A model generated the notes under the pieces. It was not told where the DNA came from. It ran no database searches and saw only the letters and a list, made by a program, of their open reading frames with translations. Both the position numbers and the translations under genes were made by a program. Below, piece after piece: positions 8,343-18,765 of a stretch of 53,087 bases of DNA; the first letter of the stretch is position 1, and each line of letters opens with the position of its first letter. Source of the DNA: Moorena sp. SIO3H5. GTDB lineage: Bacteria > Cyanobacteriota > Cyanobacteriia > Cyanobacteriales > Coleofasciculaceae. The stretch is taken from positions 17,029 through 70,115 of the forward strand of contig NZ_JAAHHS010000012.1 of the NCBI RefSeq assembly GCF_010692395.1, in the 5' to 3' direction.

Positions 8343-9263
8343 TTATTTTTTCTCTTGAGACGTTGATGATGGAAGACGGAGGAAACGTGAAACTAGCACC
8401 CGTCCCTGGGACTTGAATTGGCGACCTAGGTTGCGTAGACCTGGAGCAACTACCTCACGATCCACGACTGGAGAAAATCGTTCCTCTAGCAATTGTTTGA
8501 GTTTCGTGCTAGTTAGTGGTCGGTACAATCCTCCTTTTTCCGCCAAAGAAATTGAACCCGTCTCTTCAGATACAACAATACAAAGGCAATTTTCGACACG
8601 TTCTGTAATTCCCATGGCAGCCCGATGGCGGGTACCCAGCTTCCGAGAGGCTGTGCGCTCAGAAAGAGGCAAAATCACCCCCGCAGCCACAACCCGAGAG
8701 CCACGAATTAATACAGCTCCATCGTGTAACAACGTAGTTGTTTGGAAAATGGTTTGCAGTAGTTCTTTAGAAATTTCAGCATTGAGCTGAACACCTGGTA
8801 CAGAAACATCCCGCTCATCAATTGGACCATTGGTTTCTAAAGTTATCAAAGCGCCAACTCGATTTTGAGACAACTCTTTGACCGCGTCTACGATTTCATT
8901 GATTACACTGTCAGGCTTAGGAGTGGGACGTCGTTGTCCTTGAAACAACTGAACAATCTCTCCTCGACCTAACTGTTCAAGAAATCGACGAAACTCTGAT
9001 TGGAAGATGACAGCCATTGCCACAGCTGAGCCAACCACCAACTTTTCTAGCACAAAACTCAATAGCGTCAACCCTAACCTATTACTTACTGCTGCGGCTA
9101 ACATCAGGACAATTAGCCCTCGAACCATCCATAAGGTGCGTCGCTCCCCAATGATGAGGAGCACAAGATAAGTAAGGGCTAGAACCAACCCAACATCGAT
9201 GCTGTGAAGCAACAATGACTGAGCCCAGCTATGGTCAGTACCAGGACCCGGCAACGGAGGCAT
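8343..9263 (-). CDS. cdaA: diadenylate cyclase CdaA (c-di-AMP synthase)
   Basis: The N-terminal 100 residues contain about three membrane helices ([25 protein letters not shown] and [15 protein letters not shown]). The DAC (DisA_N) domain follows with its two hallmark motifs, [11 protein letters not shown] (DGA) and [11 protein letters not shown] (RHR), then [10 protein letters not shown]. CdaA makes cyclic di-AMP from two ATP; this messenger controls potassium and osmotic balance and cell wall state in many bacteria. The family is about 270-300 residues, so 306 is normal. Its position between lysA and uppS ties it to cell-wall genes. Confidence 0.95.
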   Translation of the reverse strand: MPPLPGPGTDHSWAQSLLLHSIDVGLVLALTYLVLLIIGERRTLWMVRGLIVLMLAAAVSNRLGLTLLSFVLEKLVVGSAVAMAVIFQSEFRRFLEQLGRGEIVQLFQGQRRPTPKPDSVINEIVDAVKELSQNRVGALITLETNGPIDERDVSVPGVQLNAEISKELLQTIFQTTTLLHDGAVLIRGSRVVAAGVILPLSERTASRKLGTRHRAAMGITERVENCLCIVVSEETGSISLAEKGGLYRPLTSTKLKQLLEERFSPVVDREVVAPGLRNLGRQFKSQGRVLVSRFLRLPSSTSQEKK

Positions 9264-9347
9264 TGAACGTTCAGGAAAGAATTAAGGATGGAGATGGAAT
9301 CGAACTGGCTTGATTTTAGCGTCAGCCAAGTGATTAGTTATTAAAAA

Positions 9348-9376
9348 GTTAATGGTTAATGGTTAATGGTTAATGA
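9348..9376. repeat. 7-bp tandem repeat (GGTTAAT type)
   Basis: Four tandem copies of a GGTTAAT-type heptamer lie between cdaA and lysA. This is one of many 7-bp tandem tracts in the window and matches the short tandemly repeated repetitive (STRR) class known from cyanobacteria. Confidence 0.85.
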
Positions 9377-9412
9377 TTGGCGGTTAGCCAAAAGTCAACC
9401 ATCAACAACCAA

Positions 9413-9466
9413 TAGCTTTTAGCTTTTAGCTTTTAGCTTTTAGCTTTTAGCTTTTAGCTTTTAGCT
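9413..9466. repeat. 7-bp tandem repeat (TAGCTTT) touching lysA stop
   Basis: About seven perfect TAGCTTT heptamers end at 9464-9466, where the last unit provides the minus-strand TAG stop of lysA (9465-9467). The sequence differs from the neighbouring GGTTAAT tract but the period is the same. Confidence 0.85.
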
Positions 9467-10880
9467 AATTTATGCTCTGGGTGAGTCGTTCTGGCATTCG
9501 ATCTAGGCGAATTAAATCTTGGTAAGTTTCCCGCTGCACAATCACCTGGGCTTCTCCGTCCTTGACTAAAACTGCTGCTGGTCTGGGTAACCGATTGTAA
9601 TTAGATGCCATGCTGTAATTGTAGGCACCAGTAGCCATTACCACTAAAATATCTCCTGGTTGAGTTTGAGGTAAGGTGGCATCTTTAATCAAAATGTCCC
9701 CTGATTCACAATGTTTACCAGCAATTGTGATTTTTTCGGTTAGGGGATCTGACATCCGGTTGGCAACCACAGAGCGATAAACGGATTGGTAGGTAATCGG
9801 ACGCGGATTATCTGACATACCTCCATCAACTGTCAAGTAAGTCCGGATTTCGGGGATCACTTTAGAACTCCCTAAAGTGTAGGCTGTTACACAGGCTGGA
9901 CCAACAATGGAACGCCCAGGTTCTGATAGCAGTTTTGGTAGGACGAGTTCCCGAGAAGTGCAAGCAGCAACAACGGAGTCACAGACTCCCTTAACCCAAT
10001 CATCAATACTAGGGGGGTCATCGGATTCTAGATAACAAATCCCTAAGCCTCCTCCTACATTTATCTCTTGTACTTGTAAATCGTAGTCAGCCGCTTTAAC
10101 AATACACTCAACTAGCACTTTCGCCAGATCTTGATGGGGTTGCCTCTCAAAAATCTGAGAGCCAATATGGGCGTGTAAACCAACAAAGTTGAGGGTTGGG
10201 TGTTGGCTGATAAAGGTAAAAACTTCATCCCAGGTATCGGGATCAAAGCCAAACTTACTGTCTAGGTGACCAGTGCGGATGTATTCGTGGGTGTGACACT
10301 CGATCCCTGGGGTCAAGCGAATCATGATCCGGATACTCTGTTGTGGTAACGAAGCCAGGGCTTTTAACTCCAGCCAGTTATCCACTACGATGGTGCAGCC
10401 ACTCTCGGTAGCTAGTTCCAGTTCACTAGTAGATTTATTATTGCCATGGAAATAGAGTTTGTCAGCACTAACACCAGCTTGTAGAGCAGTGTACAGCTCA
10501 CCACCAGAAACCACATCGATTCCGAGGCTTTCAGAGTTTGCGATCGCACAAATTGCTAAACAATTCCAGGCTTTAGAAGCGTAGAGGACTAGAGATTCTC
10601 CGGGGTAGTAGTTAGCAAAGGCTTCCCGATACTGATGACAAGCAGTTCTAAAGGTTACTTCGTCGAGAATGTAAAGGGGGGATCCAAATTGCTCGACTAG
10701 AGTCGTCACATCGCAACCACCAATTTCCAAGCAGTCACGGCTGTTAACTTTGGCGGTTAGAGGTAGGAGTTTCTGATTCGGTGAGGGGTTTGACCCACCA
10801 TTGTTTGGGTCTGGAGTGATAGATGAATTGAGATACTGAAGCCCTGAATTCTTAACCTGAGTGGGTTGAGTCGATAGCAT
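9465..10880 (-). CDS. lysA: diaminopimelate decarboxylase
   Basis: The 471-residue protein is a fold-III PLP enzyme. The PLP lysine lies in LVLYASKAWNC, with HAHIGSQIF, the phosphate-binding GGGLGICY, and EPGRSIVGPA following. Near the C-terminus are CESGDIL and GAYNYSMASNYN, giving the substrate-binding Cys and Tyr. LysA decarboxylates meso-diaminopimelate to lysine, the last step of lysine synthesis, in competition with peptidoglycan use of the same precursor. The first about 45 residues form an extended, probably dispensable leader, and later starts are possible. The stop codon is provided by the adjacent 7-bp repeat tract. Confidence 0.96.
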   Translation of the reverse strand: MLSTQPTQVKNSGLQYLNSSITPDPNNGGSNPSPNQKLLPLTAKVNSRDCLEIGGCDVTTLVEQFGSPLYILDEVTFRTACHQYREAFANYYPGESLVLYASKAWNCLAICAIANSESLGIDVVSGGELYTALQAGVSADKLYFHGNNKSTSELELATESGCTIVVDNWLELKALASLPQQSIRIMIRLTPGIECHTHEYIRTGHLDSKFGFDPDTWDEVFTFISQHPTLNFVGLHAHIGSQIFERQPHQDLAKVLVECIVKAADYDLQVQEINVGGGLGICYLESDDPPSIDDWVKGVCDSVVAACTSRELVLPKLLSEPGRSIVGPACVTAYTLGSSKVIPEIRTYLTVDGGMSDNPRPITYQSVYRSVVANRMSDPLTEKITIAGKHCESGDILIKDATLPQTQPGDILVVMATGAYNYSMASNYNRLPRPAAVLVKDGEAQVIVQRETYQDLIRLDRMPERLTQSIN

Positions 10881-10944
10881 TATGTAATTATTTTCCTGAT
10901 TTTGCTTTAGAGTTGGAACTTACGTCTCGTTAATCAGTGTACAA

Positions 10945-11547
10945 TTGAAGGCTGTGACTGTCTTAAAACTTAAACCCCTCAAAGCAGAGCATCTAAGTGC
11001 CGCAGTGGCACTAGATCAGCTGTGTTTTGGTGGACTTTGGACTCGGTCGGGTTACGAGCGAGAGTTGGATAGCCCCAACAGTCAGTTGTTGGTTTTGGAA
11101 GCTCCTCCAAAAGGGGGCAAAAAAGAAACTTTGCTTGAAGGCACAGGTGTTCCCATCACCTCATTACCCAATTGCCTGGTAGGCTTAGGTTGTTTTTGGT
11201 CAATTTTGGAGGAAGCCCATATTATTATTCTGGCAGTCCATCCTGACTACCAAAGTCAAGGTTTGGGTCAATTATTGCTTTATTCCTTGCTAAAGGAAGC
11301 TAAACAGCGTAATTTAAAGTGGGCAACCTTAGAGGTGAAACCATCTAATCAAGCAGCACTGGCTCTTTACCAAAAGTTCGGCTTCACTGAAGCTGGACGA
11401 CGAAAAAACTATTACAAAGACACTGGAGAGGATGCTCTGATTTTATGGCGAGGGGGTCTGAAAACCCCTGAATTTGAGAAAACAATGGCTGATTGTTACG
11501 AGGAAATTAAACAGCGCTTGGCTGCGATTGACCTGGAAATTGGTTAA
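10945..11547 (+). CDS. rimI: RimI-like GNAT N-acetyltransferase
   Basis: This GNAT-fold protein has the acetyl-CoA binding loop HPDYQSQGLGQLLLYSLL (about 95-110) and the downstream LEVKPSNQAALALYQKFGFT and RRKNYYKDTGEDALILW signature of the RimI family, which acetylates the N-terminal alanine of ribosomal protein S18 or related targets. At 200 residues it is longer than E. coli RimI; the extra residues are an internal loop (EAPPKGGKKETLLEG) and a C-terminal helix, as in other cyanobacterial members. The start could be TTG 10945 or GTG 10954. It diverges from lysA. Confidence 0.85.
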   Translation: MKAVTVLKLKPLKAEHLSAAVALDQLCFGGLWTRSGYERELDSPNSQLLVLEAPPKGGKKETLLEGTGVPITSLPNCLVGLGCFWSILEEAHIIILAVHPDYQSQGLGQLLLYSLLKEAKQRNLKWATLEVKPSNQAALALYQKFGFTEAGRRKNYYKDTGEDALILWRGGLKTPEFEKTMADCYEEIKQRLAAIDLEIG

Positions 11548-11687
11548 TGGCTAATCACTATAAATGGCTGGAAAGTAAGTAAATAACTGTTTCAATTGCT
11601 GGGAGTTGTGTAAAAATCAACGGTGGGCTGATTTACCTGTGCTAGAATCAGCTTACACGGGCATGCAACAGGTGATGGGAATACGCC

Positions 11688-14156
11688 ATGTTTGAACGCT
11701 TTACAGAAAAAGCCATTAAGGTGATCATGCTGGCTCAGGAAGAAGCACGTCGCCTAGGTCATAATTTCGTAGGCACAGAGCAAATCCTCCTGGGTTTGAT
11801 TGGAGAAGGAACTGGCGTAGCTGCCAAGGTCCTCAAATCTATGGGCGTAAATCTCAAAGACGCTCGGATTGAAGTTGAGAAAATTATTGGCAGGGGTTCC
11901 GGCTTCGTTGCTGTCGAAATCCCCTTTACCCCCAGAGCAAAGCGGGTTCTGGAGCTATCCCTAGAAGAGGCTCGCCAGCTAGGCCATAACTACATTGGTA
12001 CAGAGCATCTGCTACTTGGGCTAATACGAGAGGGAGAAGGCGTAGCGGCTAGGGTTTTGGAAAACCTAGGAGTAGACCTGTCTAAAGTCAGAACCCAAGT
12101 TATCCGAATGTTGGGTGAAACGGCGGAAGTCACAGCAGGAGCATCTCAAGGTCGTACGAAAACTCCTACTCTCGATGAGTTTGGCTCAAACCTAACCCAG
12201 ATGGCTAGTGAAGGCAAGCTAGATCCAGTAGTAGGACGGGAAAAGGAAATAGAACGGGTAATCCAGATATTGGGACGCCGTACCAAGAATAACCCAGTAT
12301 TGATCGGAGAACCAGGGGTAGGGAAAACTGCGATCGCAGAAGGCTTAGCCCAACGAATCGCTAACAATGATGTTCCAGACATTTTGGAAGAAAAGCGAGT
12401 CGTTACCCTCGATATTGGCTTACTGGTGGCTGGAACCAAATACCGGGGTGAGTTTGAAGAACGCCTGAAAAAAATTATGGATGAAATTCGTCAGGCATCT
12501 AACGTAATCCTGGTGATTGACGAGGTTCATACCCTGATTGGTGCAGGTGCAGCTGAAGGCGCAATTGATGCGGCAAATATCCTCAAACCAGCCTTAGCAA
12601 GGGGAGAATTGCAGTGCATTGGAGCGACAACTTTGGATGAGTACCGCAAACACATTGAGCGGGATGCAGCCCTAGAACGTCGTTTCCAACCAGTAATGGT
12701 CGGTGAACCGTCAGTAGAAGAAACTATTGAGATTCTATACGGCTTGCGGGAGCGCTACGAGCAACACCACAAATTGAAAATTTCCGATGAGGCTCTCGAA
12801 GCAGCAGCAAACCTCTCAGACCGTTATATTTCTGACCGTTACCTGCCAGATAAGGCCATTGACCTGATCGATGAAGCAGGAAGCCGAGTGCGTTTGATTA
12901 ACTCCCAGTTGCCCCCAGCAGCAAAAGAGCTAGATAAAGAACTGCGTCAGGTCCTAAAAGAAAAAGATGATGCGGTACGCTCCCAGGACTTTGATCGAGC
13001 TGGGGAACTACGCGATCGCGAAATGGAAATAAAGGCGGAAATTCGCTCAATTGCCCAAAGCAAGAAGAGCGAATCTCGGGGTACTGATGACAGCCCAGTT
13101 GTAGATGAAGAGGACATTGCTCACATTGTTGCCTCTTGGACTGGTGTGCCGGTACAAAAACTGACTGAATCAGAGTCAGAGAAATTACTGCACATGGAAG
13201 ATACCCTGCATCAGCGCCTGATTGGTCAGGAAGATGCGGTTAAAGCCGTTTCCCGAGCAATTCGTCGAGCAAGGGTAGGCTTAAAGAATCCCAACCGTCC
13301 TATTGCCAGTTTTGTCTTCTCTGGACCTACAGGGGTCGGTAAGACAGAATTAGCTAAGTCTTTGGCAGCTTACTTCTTCGGGTCTGAAGAAGCCATGGTG
13401 CGCCTAGATATGTCCGAATACATGGAGCGCCATACCGTTAGTAAGTTGGTAGGTTCTCCTCCTGGATATGTGGGCTACAACGAAGGTGGTCAACTAACTG
13501 AGGCAGTGCGTCGTCGTCCTTACACAGTAGTGCTGTTCGATGAAATTGAAAAGGCACACCCAGATGTGTTCAATATGCTGCTGCAAATCCTAGAGGATGG
13601 CAGGTTGACTGACTCCAAGGGTCGGACAGTAGACTTTAAAAACACCCTGCTGATCATGACCTCCAATATCGGTTCCAAGGTTATCGAAAAGGGTGGCGGA
13701 CAACTGGGCTTCGAGTTCAGCGATAATCAAGCAGAATCCCAATACAATCGAATTCGGAATCTAGTGAACGAAGAACTTAAACAGTACTTCCGCCCAGAGT
13801 TCCTGAATCGTTTAGATGAGATTATCGTCTTCCGTCAGTTGACCAAAGAAGAAGTCAAGGACATTGCCAAGATTCTGTTAAAAGAAGTGTTTGGTCGTCT
13901 GTACGAACAAGGCATTACTCTAGAAGTCAGCGAGAAATTCAAAGACCGTTTGATCGAAGAGGGTTACAACCCCAGCTACGGGGCAAGACCATTACGCCGA
14001 GCCATCATGCGGTTGTTGGAGGACGTGCTGGCAGAAGAAATTCTCTCCAGTCGCATTAAGGAAGGAGATATTGCCTATGTTGATGTCAATGAAGAGGGTA
14101 AGGTACAAGTCAGTCGTAAGGAAAACCGAGAGCTTTTGCCTCAAGGAGTTGAGTAA
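11688..14156 (+). CDS. clpC: ClpC, AAA+ unfoldase of the Clp protease
   Basis: The 822-residue protein has two N-terminal Clp repeats ([20 protein letters not shown] and the second near 80-150), a first AAA+ domain with Walker A GEPGVGKT (about 207-214) and Walker [12 protein letters not shown], a UVR-type middle segment ([15 protein letters not shown]), and a second AAA+ domain with Walker A GPTGVGKT (about 546) and [12 protein letters not shown]. The C-terminus contains [14 protein letters not shown]. ClpC unfolds substrates for the ClpP/ClpR peptidase and in cyanobacteria is essential. The length and domain order are normal. A terminator follows. Confidence 0.98.
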   Translation: MFERFTEKAIKVIMLAQEEARRLGHNFVGTEQILLGLIGEGTGVAAKVLKSMGVNLKDARIEVEKIIGRGSGFVAVEIPFTPRAKRVLELSLEEARQLGHNYIGTEHLLLGLIREGEGVAARVLENLGVDLSKVRTQVIRMLGETAEVTAGASQGRTKTPTLDEFGSNLTQMASEGKLDPVVGREKEIERVIQILGRRTKNNPVLIGEPGVGKTAIAEGLAQRIANNDVPDILEEKRVVTLDIGLLVAGTKYRGEFEERLKKIMDEIRQASNVILVIDEVHTLIGAGAAEGAIDAANILKPALARGELQCIGATTLDEYRKHIERDAALERRFQPVMVGEPSVEETIEILYGLRERYEQHHKLKISDEALEAAANLSDRYISDRYLPDKAIDLIDEAGSRVRLINSQLPPAAKELDKELRQVLKEKDDAVRSQDFDRAGELRDREMEIKAEIRSIAQSKKSESRGTDDSPVVDEEDIAHIVASWTGVPVQKLTESESEKLLHMEDTLHQRLIGQEDAVKAVSRAIRRARVGLKNPNRPIASFVFSGPTGVGKTELAKSLAAYFFGSEEAMVRLDMSEYMERHTVSKLVGSPPGYVGYNEGGQLTEAVRRRPYTVVLFDEIEKAHPDVFNMLLQILEDGRLTDSKGRTVDFKNTLLIMTSNIGSKVIEKGGGQLGFEFSDNQAESQYNRIRNLVNEELKQYFRPEFLNRLDEIIVFRQLTKEEVKDIAKILLKEVFGRLYEQGITLEVSEKFKDRLIEEGYNPSYGARPLRRAIMRLLEDVLAEEILSSRIKEGDIAYVDVNEEGKVQVSRKENRELLPQGVE

Positions 14157-14203
14157 GTGATTGTAGGGTAAAGCCCCTACTTATCCTGTGCTAACTCCCC
14201 TTA

Positions 14204-14233
14204 ATCCCCCCTTACTAAGAGGGGGGAAATTTT
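14204..14233 (+). terminator. rho-independent terminator after clpC
   Basis: A six-base CCCCCC/GGGGGG stem (14206-14211 and 14221-14226) with loop TTACTAAGA is followed by AAATTTTT, 50 bases after the clpC stop. Confidence 0.75.
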
Positions 14234-14328
14234 TGGCATTGTTTATGACAAATTAGCAGAATAAGTACGGAAGAAGCTAAAAAAGTGCTACCAGTATTAA
14301 AAATGGCACTATAAGAATTTATAGGACA

Positions 14329-14532
14329 ATGGAAGACTTTTTTAAAAATGTATCTCGTTACCCACGCTATCTAATCAGTATTACTCTAGGAATATTCTAT
14401 TCCGTGTTTTTGCTGGTAAAACCACTACTGAACCGCCCCCTAACTGCGATCGCATTAATTGGCATAGCCGTAGGAGTTTCTATATTCATGGTTTTCACCC
14501 TACGTGGGATGCTCGGCTTCAGTCCGGTTTAG
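14329..14532 (+). CDS. ycf33: Ycf33 / DUF751 small membrane protein
   Basis: The 67-residue product begins MEDFFKNVSRYPRYLISITL and has two hydrophobic helices (ISITLGIFYSVFLLV and TAIALIGIAVGVSIFMVFTL) and the end TLRGMLGFSPV. This is the DUF751 pattern shared with plastid-encoded Ycf33. The family is conserved in cyanobacteria and some algal plastids and has been linked to photosynthetic membranes, but its molecular role is not established. It precedes rbfA by 74 bases on the same strand. Confidence 0.88.
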   Translation: MEDFFKNVSRYPRYLISITLGIFYSVFLLVKPLLNRPLTAIALIGIAVGVSIFMVFTLRGMLGFSPV

Positions 14533-14606
14533 ACTAAGTTTAGAGTAGGTTTAGACTAGGTGCGCGCAGCTTTCGATGATGCCCATACTTTAACAAAGGG
14601 AACGTC

Positions 14607-15005
14607 ATGACTACAAATCGCCGTGTTTTTCGGGTTTCCTCCCTAATTCAGCAGGAGGTTAGTCAAATGTTGCTTAACGATATCAAAGATGACCGGGTCG
14701 GTAGTGGGATGGTTAGCATTACCAACGTTGATGTCTCTGGTGACCTCCAGCACGCTAAGATCTATGTCAGTATCTATGGTACTGATGAGGCCAGATCCAA
14801 AACAATGGCTGGATTAAAATCAGCTACAGGTTATGTCCGCCGAGAACTAGGTCGGCGGATTCGCCTGCGCCGCACACCAGAGGTGATGTTTATTGAAGAC
14901 CGTGGTCTCGAAGGAGGCGATCAGATGCTGAACTTACTGAATCAGCTTTCTCAAGAACGCCAGAGCAAGCAACTCGAAGACGATATTTCTGGAGCACAAG
15001 CTTGA
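14607..15005 (+). CDS. rbfA: 30S ribosome-binding factor A
   Basis: This 132-residue protein has the KH-like RbfA fold markers: [19 protein letters not shown] at the start, then [49 protein letters not shown] and [20 protein letters not shown]. RbfA is a maturation factor of the 30S subunit needed for 16S 5'-end processing and cold growth. Its stop overlaps the TTG start of the next gene by 4 bases (TTGA), which indicates translational coupling. Confidence 0.96.
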   Translation: MTTNRRVFRVSSLIQQEVSQMLLNDIKDDRVGSGMVSITNVDVSGDLQHAKIYVSIYGTDEARSKTMAGLKSATGYVRRELGRRIRLRRTPEVMFIEDRGLEGGDQMLNLLNQLSQERQSKQLEDDISGAQA

Positions 15006-16765
15006 ATTCTCTCCCAAAGTCACTGCCTGATCTAAATAACCTTTCCCTAGCAGAACAGGTGGCGCAAATGGTAGTGGTTCGAGCATCCGGCTACCTATTT
15101 GATCACCAAATTCAGTATCCGATTTGGGAACCCCCAGCCGAACAATTGCAGCGTTGGTTGCAAGAGTTAGGTATTGGGGGTGTTATTTTACTAGGCGGGA
15201 GTGCTGTGGAACTTGCCCTCAGGTCGAAACAACTCCAAGAGTGGGCAAAAATTCCCTTACTGATCGCTGCTGATATTGAAGAAGGTGTGGGTCAACGGTT
15301 TGCCGGTGCCACCTGGTTTCCCCCACCGATGGCACTGGGAGCCATTGCCCAAAACGATCCTGAGCCAGCTTTGCAGTATGTCCGTACCATGGCAGAAATC
15401 ACCGCTACTGAAGCGTTGGCAATTGGGATTAACTGGATCCTGGCACCAGTGGTTGATGTCAACAACAATTCCCAAAATCCTGTTATCAATGTCCGGTCGT
15501 TTGGTGATAACCCTCAAATCGTTAGCCAATTGGCTTCTGCCTTTATCCAAGGAACCCAACCCTATCCAGTTTTAACCACTGCCAAGCATTTTCCCGGTCA
15601 TGGCGATACCGCTACAGATTCCCATCTGGATTTACCAGTCTTGCCCCACTCACCACCCCGACTAGCTACGGTTGAATTGCCTCCCTTTACCAATGCGATC
15701 GCTGCTGGGGTAGATGCCATCATGACCGCTCACCTCCTAATTACAGCTTGGGATGACCAACACCCCGCCACCCTCTCATCAGCGATTTTGACTCAACTGT
15801 TGCGCACAGACTTGGGATTTGAAGGACTGATTGTGACCGATGCTCTAGTGATGGGGGCAATTGCTAATCGCTATGGTGCCGATGAAGCCACAGTCATGGC
15901 TGTAGAAGCCGGTGCTGATATTCTCTTAATGCCCGTTAATCCTGAAACAGCAATTAAGGCAGTCTGTCAAGCAGTCGAACAAGGACGGATCTCACGGGAG
16001 CGGATTCAGGCATCAGTAGAGCGCATCAGTCGTGCAAAACGTAAAGTGGGGTATCACTCTCAAAGAGAGGGTTTACACGAACACTCCGCTGCACAACAAA
16101 TACCATCTCTACAAAACCCGCCCTCACAACCTGTCCTGGAGTCCAGCTTAAATGAAGATGATCCAGCTCAACAACCGATAACATTTCAACCCAACCCCAA
16201 TTGGCTCTCGCAACTAGCTCAACCAAGCACAATCACGACTGTAGCCGATATTCTCCAAGCTTCCCAGATAAGTAGAGGTTTTCTAGCTTTATCATCAATA
16301 CCCAGCAGCAGTAATCAACCATTACGTAATCTAATTTTGGTCGATGATCTCTTAGCTTGTGACTTTTTGGGGCAGCATACACCAGCAGTCGCTTTACCAA
16401 GAAGGCTGGGTTACAAACTCCAACTGGTTGATAGTCACACGACCCTACCTTCGGAAGTAGTCGATAATCCTGTTGGTGCTAAAACTACTCTGCTACAGCT
16501 ATTTATCCGAGGTAACCCGTTTCGGGGTAGTGCTGGATTGACAGCAGTAGCTAGGGCATGGCTTAAGATGTTGTTGAAAACTGGGGATTTACAAGCTCTC
16601 GTGATTTACGGTAGTCCTTATGTGTTAGAGCAGTTCCTGCCAGAGTTGCCACCGGAAACACCATATGTATTTTCTTACGGGCAGATGCCAGCAGCTCAAG
16701 CGATCGCTCTTGAAGCATTGTTACCCGAAAGCTCAACAATAGATACTTTTGTGAGATTTATTTAA
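15002..16765 (+). CDS. nagZ: GH3 beta-N-acetylhexosaminidase (NagZ-like) with C-terminal extension
   Basis: Residues 1 to about 340 form a glycoside hydrolase family 3 barrel with the NagZ motif [18 protein letters not shown] (catalytic His/Asp pair) and the nucleophile region [12 protein letters not shown]. NagZ enzymes remove N-acetylglucosamine from peptidoglycan fragments during cell-wall recycling. The protein is 587 residues, about 240 longer than E. coli NagZ; a linker rich in P/Q/S (350-400) leads to a second alpha/beta domain ([14 protein letters not shown], then [18 protein letters not shown]) like the GH3 C-terminal domain. No signal peptide is seen, so it is probably cytoplasmic. 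The start is TTG, coupled to rbfA by a 4-base overlap. Confidence 0.88.
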   Translation: MNSLPKSLPDLNNLSLAEQVAQMVVVRASGYLFDHQIQYPIWEPPAEQLQRWLQELGIGGVILLGGSAVELALRSKQLQEWAKIPLLIAADIEEGVGQRFAGATWFPPPMALGAIAQNDPEPALQYVRTMAEITATEALAIGINWILAPVVDVNNNSQNPVINVRSFGDNPQIVSQLASAFIQGTQPYPVLTTAKHFPGHGDTATDSHLDLPVLPHSPPRLATVELPPFTNAIAAGVDAIMTAHLLITAWDDQHPATLSSAILTQLLRTDLGFEGLIVTDALVMGAIANRYGADEATVMAVEAGADILLMPVNPETAIKAVCQAVEQGRISRERIQASVERISRAKRKVGYHSQREGLHEHSAAQQIPSLQNPPSQPVLESSLNEDDPAQQPITFQPNPNWLSQLAQPSTITTVADILQASQISRGFLALSSIPSSSNQPLRNLILVDDLLACDFLGQHTPAVALPRRLGYKLQLVDSHTTLPSEVVDNPVGAKTTLLQLFIRGNPFRGSAGLTAVARAWLKMLLKTGDLQALVIYGSPYVLEQFLPELPPETPYVFSYGQMPAAQAIALEALLPESSTIDTFVRFI

Positions 16766-17255
16766 GTTTTATTGAGTTTTAAGATAATTTTTGCCAATTT
16801 GCCCCTCTACAGCTTGATCAGAGGACAAGATGAAGATGAACTACTGCAATACCGATAGTAAATATTTTTTTAAAAAAATACGGGAGTATAACAGAACCAT
16901 ATAGCTCTTGTCAATTAATTGGAGTTGACAAAATACCCAATCCAATCTAAAGAAACAGCAATAATTCCAGCTGTACTGCTATTCCCAATCCCTTGATTAT
17001 TGAGAGACTATTTATAAAGTAAATCTTAAGACAGCTAGAGTGATGAATATGGGTTGGTTACGGCGGAAAGCTCTGTTAGAAGATGAGCTTTTCTCTTAGT
17101 GCGCGTTCACCCTTGTCGGAAAACCCGACCAAGGTCGCACTGCTAAAGTACTCCCCCCCTATCCAACCCTACGCAAGGATTTAAGCTTTATTTAACAAAA
17201 AGTCTCTAAAATATATGCCATATTCTGGTTACTCAACCAAAGTTATTTCGTTGGA
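16766..17255. other. intergenic region with one strong hairpin
   Basis: No supported gene. A near-perfect stem-loop lies at about 17112-17137: CCTTGTCGG pairs with CCGACCAAGG around AAAAC, with one bulged base and no T-run after it. The rest is AT-rich and unremarkable. Confidence 0.45.
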
Positions 17256-17459
17256 GTGGTCAGACAGGTTTGGCAATCAGGTGATCCATACAGAGATAGG
17301 GTATTTCAGAGGACGGTAGCTCCTACAGCCAATGATGAATGGCTCAGTTATAACCCAGTAGCCATTTTAGCTGAGCATGGGTTAGACTTTGACAACTTGG
17401 CCAAGGTATTTGAAGATCCTTATCAACAAATCTTGGTCAATGGTAACTTCTTATACTGA
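17256..17459 (+). CDS. small hypothetical protein
   Basis: A 67-codon frame with a GTG start encodes a product containing AILAEHGLDFDNLAKVFEDP. That segment has a loose similarity to the core of BrnT-type toxins (KHG-x-F-x(3-6)-VFxDP), but the surrounding strands are not recognisable and no antitoxin gene follows. It may be a remnant of a larger gene or a short cyanobacterial protein. Low confidence. Confidence 0.3.
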   Translation: MVRQVWQSGDPYRDRVFQRTVAPTANDEWLSYNPVAILAEHGLDFDNLAKVFEDPYQQILVNGNFLY

Positions 17460-17539
17460 AATAATTTTATTTCACAGTAAGTAAATTTCGATTAAGATAA
17501 TCGTATCCCCGTTTTTTAGATCAAGCTGATAAGATATCC

Positions 17540-17782
17540 ATGAGTGTTAACACAGTGCCATCTACCCCTTCTATCCGTTACTCAATCGATGTGATCCAAG
17601 ACGAAGCACGTCGCTTGGTGGATAAAGGATTTGTCAGTCGTCAACAGCCTATTTACGTTCTTTGCCAATATATTCCAGCTCGAGAATGGCTGTGTGTGGA
17701 GTGTGAACTAGAGCAGTGCGAATTCCTGCTCAGAGACCGCATTGCTGACCTGATTGGTTCTCAACAATGGGAAAATGACTAA
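17540..17782 (+). CDS. DUF4327 family protein
   Basis: The 80-residue protein contains YSIDVIQDEARRLVDKGFVS, then RQQPIYVLCQYIPAREWLCV and ECELEQCEFLLRDRIADLIG, which is the DUF4327 pattern. This family is small, soluble, almost confined to cyanobacteria and without an assigned function. The conserved CQY and CVECELE cysteines might bind metal, but that is speculation. It stands alone between two stretches of non-coding DNA. Confidence 0.88.
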   Translation: MSVNTVPSTPSIRYSIDVIQDEARRLVDKGFVSRQQPIYVLCQYIPAREWLCVECELEQCEFLLRDRIADLIGSQQWEND

Positions 17783-18154
17783 AGGACCTCAATCAAACGG
17801 CATAGAAGCTGATCTTTAGAATAAAAAGTGCGATCGAGTCGGTAACCAGCAAAACCCCATCAATGCCACCGATAAAGGCTATAGTGACTAACCGGATTGG
17901 TTGGGCAACCGTAAGCGGTTGAGTACATATCAGCAAACTTCAGGGAATGGTGTTGGGGAGTTTTAAACTGCCATTTTTAAAAAGCCTTGAATTGATGGTA
18001 TCTCAGCGCTGAGTGGGTAAATCCATTAGATTAGATGGGAACAGAAATGCCAGAGATTGAGCAGAGTTTCTGTTTCCCGTGGTTGATTTCTAGCCTATTA
18101 GTCTCCCACTTTAGTATCCCACTCAGGCTGAGTTTTTTCACGCTCCGCGTCAAT
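17783..18154. other. intergenic region
   Basis: Between convergent genes. No ORF is supported. A small CTCAGGCTGAG dyad followed by TTTTTT (about 18123-18139) may be a weak plus-strand terminator for the DUF4327 gene. Confidence 0.35.
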
Positions 18155-18547
18155 CTAACTATTACTGTCTGATTTACGCAACTCCTCTAACTGATTGCGA
18201 AGATCAGCAAGTTGTGTTGTCAGTTCCTCAATATCATCCTGTGCATTGGTCTGAACAGGATTGCTAGATGAAGGTGCAGCAGGATCACTGGAGGTATCTG
18301 TTGTCGGTGGACCCACGGGATTACCTGGTTGATTCAAGATCTGATCAATAAAACGTCGGGCTTCAAGTTCAGTAGTCTCTCCTTTTTCCGCCCACTCAGT
18401 CACCTGTTGATTTAAATCTGACTGAAGCTGAGCCAGACTTTCTTCACGCTTTTGAGGGTCTTGCAGGGTTTCAACGAAAGAGGCTGTTGCCCCCAAGGAG
18501 GCGCGAAACCCAGTGTGCAGTAATTCCAGGAGATTGTTGGAGTTCAT
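18155..18547 (-). CDS. phasin-like coiled-coil cyanobacterial protein
   Basis: The 130-residue protein has an amphipathic helical N-terminal half (LLELLHTGFRASLGATASFV, then LAQLQSDLNQQVTEWAEKGE and ARRFIDQILNQP), a disordered Pro/Ser/Thr middle, and a C-terminal coiled coil (DDIEELTTQLADLRNQLEEL). This order resembles small cyanobacterial phasin-like proteins that coat polyhydroxyalkanoate or other granules or pair with a partner through the coiled coil. The resemblance is structural; function is not established. Confidence 0.55.
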   Translation of the reverse strand: MNSNNLLELLHTGFRASLGATASFVETLQDPQKREESLAQLQSDLNQQVTEWAEKGETTELEARRFIDQILNQPGNPVGPPTTDTSSDPAAPSSSNPVQTNAQDDIEELTTQLADLRNQLEELRKSDSNS

Positions 18548-18765
18548 TTATACTAACGATTTCCCATAAATTTTTTATTAAGAACGTCCCAAGGACGTGC
18601 AGTTCATCTGCTATGGAAGAGCCGAAACGGTTAACAAATTCTTCCCCATCTTAACCATCTCCCCCTGTTGCCTCTGACCCGCCTGTTGCCTCTGACCTTA
18701 GTTTCTTGAGAGACATTAGGCAGGATGTCACGTGACAACAGTAGCTGGAAATGACACCCAAGCCT

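Noticed and set aside
17256..17459. BrnT-type toxin
   Set aside because: Only the AEHGLDFDNLAKVFEDP core is similar; the rest does not fit, and no antitoxin gene is adjacent.
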